DNA of 27,920 nt from Psychrobacter sp. JCM 18902 (GTDB taxonomy: Bacteria > Pseudomonadota > Gammaproteobacteria > Pseudomonadales > Moraxellaceae). The stretch's first letter is position 1, and each line of letters opens with the position of its first letter. Position numbers and translations under genes: made by a program. Of the stretch, positions 24,958 through 27,920 are shown piece after piece. The notes under the pieces were generated by a model. It was not told the DNA's origin. It searched no databases and was given only the letters and a program-made list of their open reading frames with translations. The DNA lies in assembly GCF_904846615.1 (NCBI RefSeq), contig NZ_CAJHBK010000003.1:1-27920 (forward strand). The letters run 5' to 3'.

Positions 24958-25455
24958 TTACATGAGCTTTATACCAGTGACACCAGGCGGGGTAACCTTA
25001 AAGATTTTTACTTTAAATAACAGGGATTGTCCGGCAAGGGGATGGTTAAAATCCACTTCGACTTGATCGTCATCGAGTGCACTAATCGTACCCGGCAGCG
25101 TGTTTTTGCCTTTGTCTTCGAACTCTACCATCATGCCGATTTCTGGATTATCAGCGATCAACGCAAACTGAGTACGGCTGAAATGTTGGATGTTGTCAGG
25201 ATTCCAATCACCAAATGCCTGCTCCGGCTCAAGGTGGGCAGAGCGCGTGTCACCTGCGCGCAGGTTCATTAATACCTGCTCAAAGCCAGGTAATAAACTT
25301 TCATCACCAATGGTGAGCGTCACAGGCGCATCACGGCTAAAGGTAGAATCAATCATCGTACCGTTCTCTAGTGATACTTCAAAGTGCAGCTTTACAAGGC
25401 TACCAAAAGTGATACGGGTGTCTTCATTGGGATTGATAAATTGTGAGTCGGTCAT
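24958..25455 (-). CDS. fkpB: FkpB/SlpA, FKBP-type peptidyl-prolyl isomerase
   Basis: 165 residues. SlyD/FkpB-like layout: FKBP strand VKLHFEVSLENGTMIDSTF (21-39), LLPGFEQVLMNLRAGD (54-69), the insert-in-flap chaperone domain (about 84-125) and the closing FKBP part VEVDFNHPLAGQSLLFKV (132-149). No histidine-rich metal tail as in SlyD, which favours FkpB. Cytoplasmic cis-trans prolyl isomerase and chaperone. Start taken as ATG 25455; a TTG two codons upstream is also open and neither has a clear ribosome-binding site. In E. coli fkpB follows lspA and precedes ispH; here lspA is 1.8 kb away with two opposite-strand genes between, and ispH is not in the window. Confidence 0.9.
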   Translation of the reverse strand: MTDSQFINPNEDTRITFGSLVKLHFEVSLENGTMIDSTFSRDAPVTLTIGDESLLPGFEQVLMNLRAGDTRSAHLEPEQAFGDWNPDNIQHFSRTQFALIADNPEIGMMVEFEDKGKNTLPGTISALDDDQVEVDFNHPLAGQSLLFKVKIFKVTPPGVTGIKLM

Positions 25456-25542
25456 AGTCAACAGCCATTTATTACGGGATTAGGAATTGGTTTGGCAAAT
25501 AATATAAGAAATGATAAGCCATCTTGGAGAGTATGTAAGCGT

Positions 25543-25567
25543 AAATAGTGTAACGCAAATAGTGTAA
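25543..25567. repeat. Direct repeat AAATAGTGTAA in the fkpB / cold-shock gene promoter region
   Basis: AAATAGTGTAA occurs at 25543-25553 and again at 25557-25567, a 14-base period, about 40 bases upstream of the cold-shock fusion gene. It could be a regulator site with two half-sites or a chance duplication; the divergent fkpB start is about 90 bases to the left. Confidence 0.5.
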
Positions 25568-25603
25568 TATATTTGGCAATTCTAAGAGCAGGCGGGGGTT
25601 TTT

Positions 25604-26275
25604 ATGGTAAATAAACAACAAGGTCACATTAAAAAGTGGCAAGACGACAAAGGCTTTGGTTTTATCGAAACACAGAATGGTGATTCAATATTCTTTCATA
25701 TCAATGAGTTTAAAGCGCGTCGTCGCCCTGAGGTCGGTGAGTCCGTTGTTTTTACGTTTGGGCAAGACAATCAAGGGCGTATGCAAGCAAAGGATGTGCA
25801 AGAACTGAGCTTTGTGCAGCAAAAAATGGCACAAAAAAATCAGAAAATCCGTCAGCGTAATCACAAACGTAGCATGCAAGCAGACTTTGAAGCAGGACAA
25901 AAGAAACGTTTGTTCCTTGGTGTGGGCTTTTATGGTGTATTAATCTTGTTGGCTGCCATGAACAAGCTCAGCTGGCTGGTTGTGGCTTGGTATGTGGCTT
26001 TGGGTCTCATTACTTATATGATGTATGCCAAAGACAAAGCCGCTGCTCAGAATAATGATTGGCGCACACCTGAATCAACCTTGCATCTGCTAAGTGCGCT
26101 GGGCGGTTGGGTGGGCGCGATGGTTGCGCAAACGTATTTACGCCACAAGTCGCAAAAGCCTGAATTTCGAGTGGCGTATTATTTGACTGTTCTCATCAAT
26201 ATGGCGGGGTTATTGTTTATATTGACAGGAGGAAGCTTGAAGTTTTTGCAAGGATTACTTGATTCTTTGGTATAA
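25604..26275 (+). CDS. Cold-shock domain + DUF1294 membrane protein
   Basis: 223 residues joining two domains. The N-terminal cold-shock domain (about 4-67) has RNP1 KGFGFI (16-21) and RNP2 IFFHI (29-33), so it should bind single-stranded nucleic acid. A basic, Gln/Lys-rich linker (72-102) leads to a DUF1294 domain with membrane segments at about 103-119, 123-140, 162-176 and 192-209; its hallmark residues YAKDKAAA (141-148), WRTPE (153-157) and HKSQKPEFR (181-189) are present. The pairing is a known domain combination in gammaproteobacteria but its function is not established. The arrangement suggests RNA binding at the inner membrane. A GC-rich GGCGGGGG stands 6 bases before the ATG in place of a usual ribosome-binding site. 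Confidence 0.9.
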   Translation: MVNKQQGHIKKWQDDKGFGFIETQNGDSIFFHINEFKARRRPEVGESVVFTFGQDNQGRMQAKDVQELSFVQQKMAQKNQKIRQRNHKRSMQADFEAGQKKRLFLGVGFYGVLILLAAMNKLSWLVVAWYVALGLITYMMYAKDKAAAQNNDWRTPESTLHLLSALGGWVGAMVAQTYLRHKSQKPEFRVAYYLTVLINMAGLLFILTGGSLKFLQGLLDSLV

Positions 26276-26311
26276 AAGCACTTGTTTATTTATCATAGTG
26301 AGCGGTGCAGT

Positions 26312-26361
26312 TTTGATGTTTAATGCTTAGGTCTAAAATAAACAGCTGATGAAACATCAAA
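26312..26361. repeat. 10-bp inverted repeat between the cold-shock fusion and GST genes
   Basis: Arms TTTGATGTTT (26312-26321) and AAACATCAAA (26352-26361) match perfectly but are 30 bases apart, so they are a weak hairpin; the arms are low in GC. May be a regulator site for the GST gene or chance. Confidence 0.35.
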
Positions 26362-26491
26362 GTTTTATATCTTGAATGGCTGGTTGCCGTGGATTGGTAT
26401 TTTGTGCGAGTATGATGAATTGTACGCAATAAGCACGATTTTTCAGAATAAACCTTAAATGGATTTCATTAATAATAAAAGGCGAACGCAA

Positions 26492-27103
26492 GTGATTACT
26501 TTATACAAATATACCCATCCAAGTCGCGCTGAAACGGTCATTTGGGCATTGCAGGAGCTGGGCTTAGAATATGAGACCAAAGAAATAGATGGCAAAAAAG
26601 GAGAGCAGCGAAGTCCTGAGTTTTTAGCCGTTAACCCCTTTGGTAAAATCCCTACCATCACACATGAAGGCAAACACTTTACTGAGTCGTTGGCTATTAT
26701 TGAGTATCTCAATGAGTTACACCCTGACAAACCTTTGACACCAAATACAGCAGATGAGAACTTCGCTGAGAAAAACTATAAACTTCACCAAGTGATTTCA
26801 TTTGGCATGATCGAGATTGAGAGTTATCTATGGATACTCACCAAAATCAAAGTATTAGACAATTATGAAAACTGGCCTGAGCGCACCGCTAACAACTGCA
26901 TGAAGTGTATCCAAAAAGCCCTACCGATTGCTTATGCTTGGGTAGATGAGCAGGAGTATATAGCGGGGGACAGCTTCACGCTAGCAGACATTTATTATCA
27001 GCATTTGTTTTCATGGTTAAAGATGCTGGGCGTTGAGTTGCCTGAGCAGGTTCAAGATTATCTTAAAAAATTATCGAAGCGTGAGAAGTTTCCTAAGAGA
27101 TAA
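26492..27103 (+). CDS. Glutathione S-transferase family protein
   Basis: 203 residues from the chosen GTG start. N-terminal thioredoxin-like domain: ITLYKYTHPSRAE with S11 in the place of the catalytic Ser/Cys/Tyr, NPFGKIPTI (48-56) with cis-Pro54, and the glutathione gamma-glutamyl motif E65-S66 (FTESLAIIEYL). The helical C-terminal domain contains the N-capping motif FTLADIYY. GTG 26492 is preferred over ATG 26459 because AAAAGGCG lies 7 bases upstream and homologues start at the first strand; the ATG would add 11 unrelated residues and lacks a ribosome-binding site. Probably detoxification or thiol chemistry in the cytoplasm; substrate unknown. Located between fkpB and lspA on the opposite strand. 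Confidence 0.85.
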   Translation: MITLYKYTHPSRAETVIWALQELGLEYETKEIDGKKGEQRSPEFLAVNPFGKIPTITHEGKHFTESLAIIEYLNELHPDKPLTPNTADENFAEKNYKLHQVISFGMIEIESYLWILTKIKVLDNYENWPERTANNCMKCIQKALPIAYAWVDEQEYIAGDSFTLADIYYQHLFSWLKMLGVELPEQVQDYLKKLSKREKFPKR

Positions 27104-27187
27104 TCAATCATGAATGTAAGCTGTTGAGAGTGGCGTATAAGCGCAATACTCTATGCCAATAGCCTTTATCAGAAAAAAATGATGAAT

Positions 27188-27225
27188 AAAAAAGGTGGGT
27201 TACGACTGCGTAACCCACCTTTTTT
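27188..27225. terminator. Strong bidirectional terminator between GST gene and lspA
   Basis: Perfect 11-bp stem GGTGGGTTACG (27194-27204) with CGTAACCCACC (27209-27219), 4-base loop, six A in front and six T behind. Serves both convergent genes. Confidence 0.92.
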
Positions 27226-27263
27226 ATTTATAAATCTAACTGTATTAATAATGCGATTTAAAA

Positions 27264-27911
27264 TTATGACCGCGGCATTTCACGCTTTTTTTCTAAAAAC
27301 AGCATATCAATGACAATCAACGCCACACCGATACTAATGCCCATATCCGCAATATTAAAGATAGGGTAATGCCAGACATCAGCGTTGTGTACATGGATAA
27401 AGTCGATGACGTGACCATGTAGCAAGCGGTCAATGAGATTGCCAACCGCACCGCCGAGCACTAGCGCTAGACCTGTCGATAGTAGCTTGGCTTGGCGCGG
27501 GGCTTTTATCAGGTAGCCAATTAAAAATAGCGACATTATCAATGCCAATCCCGAAAAAAACCACTTCTGCCAACCACCGGCATCTGCCAAAAAGCTAAAT
27601 GCCGCACCATAGTTGTATGCCAATGTCCAATTCAGAAAAGGCTCAATCACAGGCACTGGCTCATGAAAAGTCAGCTTAGTTTCAGCTAGCCACTTCGTCC
27701 ATTGATCGATGATTAGCACGACCAACGATAGGAGATACCACGTAAACGCACGACGGCCATTCGCAATCATTTTTGGCGTCTTATTCAAACGACTTTTCGG
27801 TGTCGTTGAGCTGCCTGTAGTTGCATGAGCTGGCTCAGGTGATTTATCGACTTCACCATATGGCGGCTTGTTGTCTGATGATTCTGTTGAGTTAGGCGTA
27901 TGGTTAGGCAT
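27264..27911 (-). CDS. lspA: Lipoprotein signal peptidase (signal peptidase II)
   Basis: 215 residues, inner-membrane aspartyl protease removing signal peptides from prolipoproteins after lipidation (for example the SBP lipoprotein in this window). Four membrane segments at about 57-70, 112-134, 143-160 and 190-206. Conserved boxes: IDQWTKW (68-74), NYGAAFSF (100-107), GNLIDRLLHGHVIDF (157-171) and FNIADMGI (185-192), with the catalytic aspartates D170 and D189. The first 48 residues are an extra polar, Ser/Thr/Pro-rich cytoplasmic tail not found in E. coli LspA (164 residues); M48 is an alternative start without a good ribosome-binding site. ATG 27911 lies 9 bases from the window edge, where ileS would be expected upstream. 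Confidence 0.95.
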   Translation of the reverse strand: MPNHTPNSTESSDNKPPYGEVDKSPEPAHATTGSSTTPKSRLNKTPKMIANGRRAFTWYLLSLVVLIIDQWTKWLAETKLTFHEPVPVIEPFLNWTLAYNYGAAFSFLADAGGWQKWFFSGLALIMSLFLIGYLIKAPRQAKLLSTGLALVLGGAVGNLIDRLLHGHVIDFIHVHNADVWHYPIFNIADMGISIGVALIVIDMLFLEKKREMPRS

Positions 27912-27920
27912 AGTGGCGCA

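Noticed and set aside
1..27920. CRISPR arrays, insertion sequences, prophage or integron attachment sites, tRNA genes
   Set aside because: No regularly spaced repeats, transposase or integrase frames, or tRNA-like cloverleaf with T-loop sequence were seen.

Overview
The window looks like ordinary chromosome of a Moraxellaceae gammaproteobacterium, most likely Psychrobacter or a close relative. This rests on protein sequence resemblance (RelA N-terminus, GacS/BarA, Tas, FkpB, EF-Ts), moderate-to-low GC with AT-rich spacers, and the neighbourhood gacS / cysM / rlmD / relA known from Pseudomonas and relatives. I see no rRNA, tRNA, insertion sequence, phage gene or CRISPR array. Species assignment is inference.

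Left part (1-9317): a minus-strand group cysM > DEDDy exonuclease > rlmD > relA (relA runs off the left edge) is divergent from a large hybrid sensor kinase gacS/barA, followed by a crotonase-family gene. The rlmD-relA spacer holds two perfect or near-perfect hairpins and a likely relA promoter. GacS has an unusual 55-residue insertion inside its receiver domain and a linker of about 180 residues before its HPt domain.

Middle part (9318-15820): a Bcr/CflA-type MFS efflux gene is preceded by a perfect 14-bp-arm palindrome that ends only 17 bases before the start codon. Then comes the most interesting block, a five-gene operon (11263-15765) between two intrinsic terminators: a lipoprotein of the amino-acid-binding SBP family, a membrane-anchored CheA-like histidine kinase without P3 or CheW-like domains, a stand-alone CheY-like receiver, and two tandem CheX-like phosphatases. 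There is no MCP, CheW, CheR, CheB, ABC permease or output domain. It looks like a self-contained chemosensory-type phosphorelay in which the periplasmic binding protein and the kinase's own periplasmic domain replace the chemoreceptor.

Right part (15821-27920): rpsB and tsf with a probable S2-type leader and a long structured spacer, a lytic transglycosylase, an lrgAB-like pair, hflX (TTG start), plsC-like acyltransferase, a Tas-like aldo/keto reductase, fkpB, a cold-shock/DUF1294 fusion, a glutathione S-transferase and lspA. The lspA and fkpB genes, neighbours in the classical ileS-lspA-fkpB-ispH operon, are here separated by two opposite-strand genes. Most convergent gene pairs are closed by strong bidirectional terminators.
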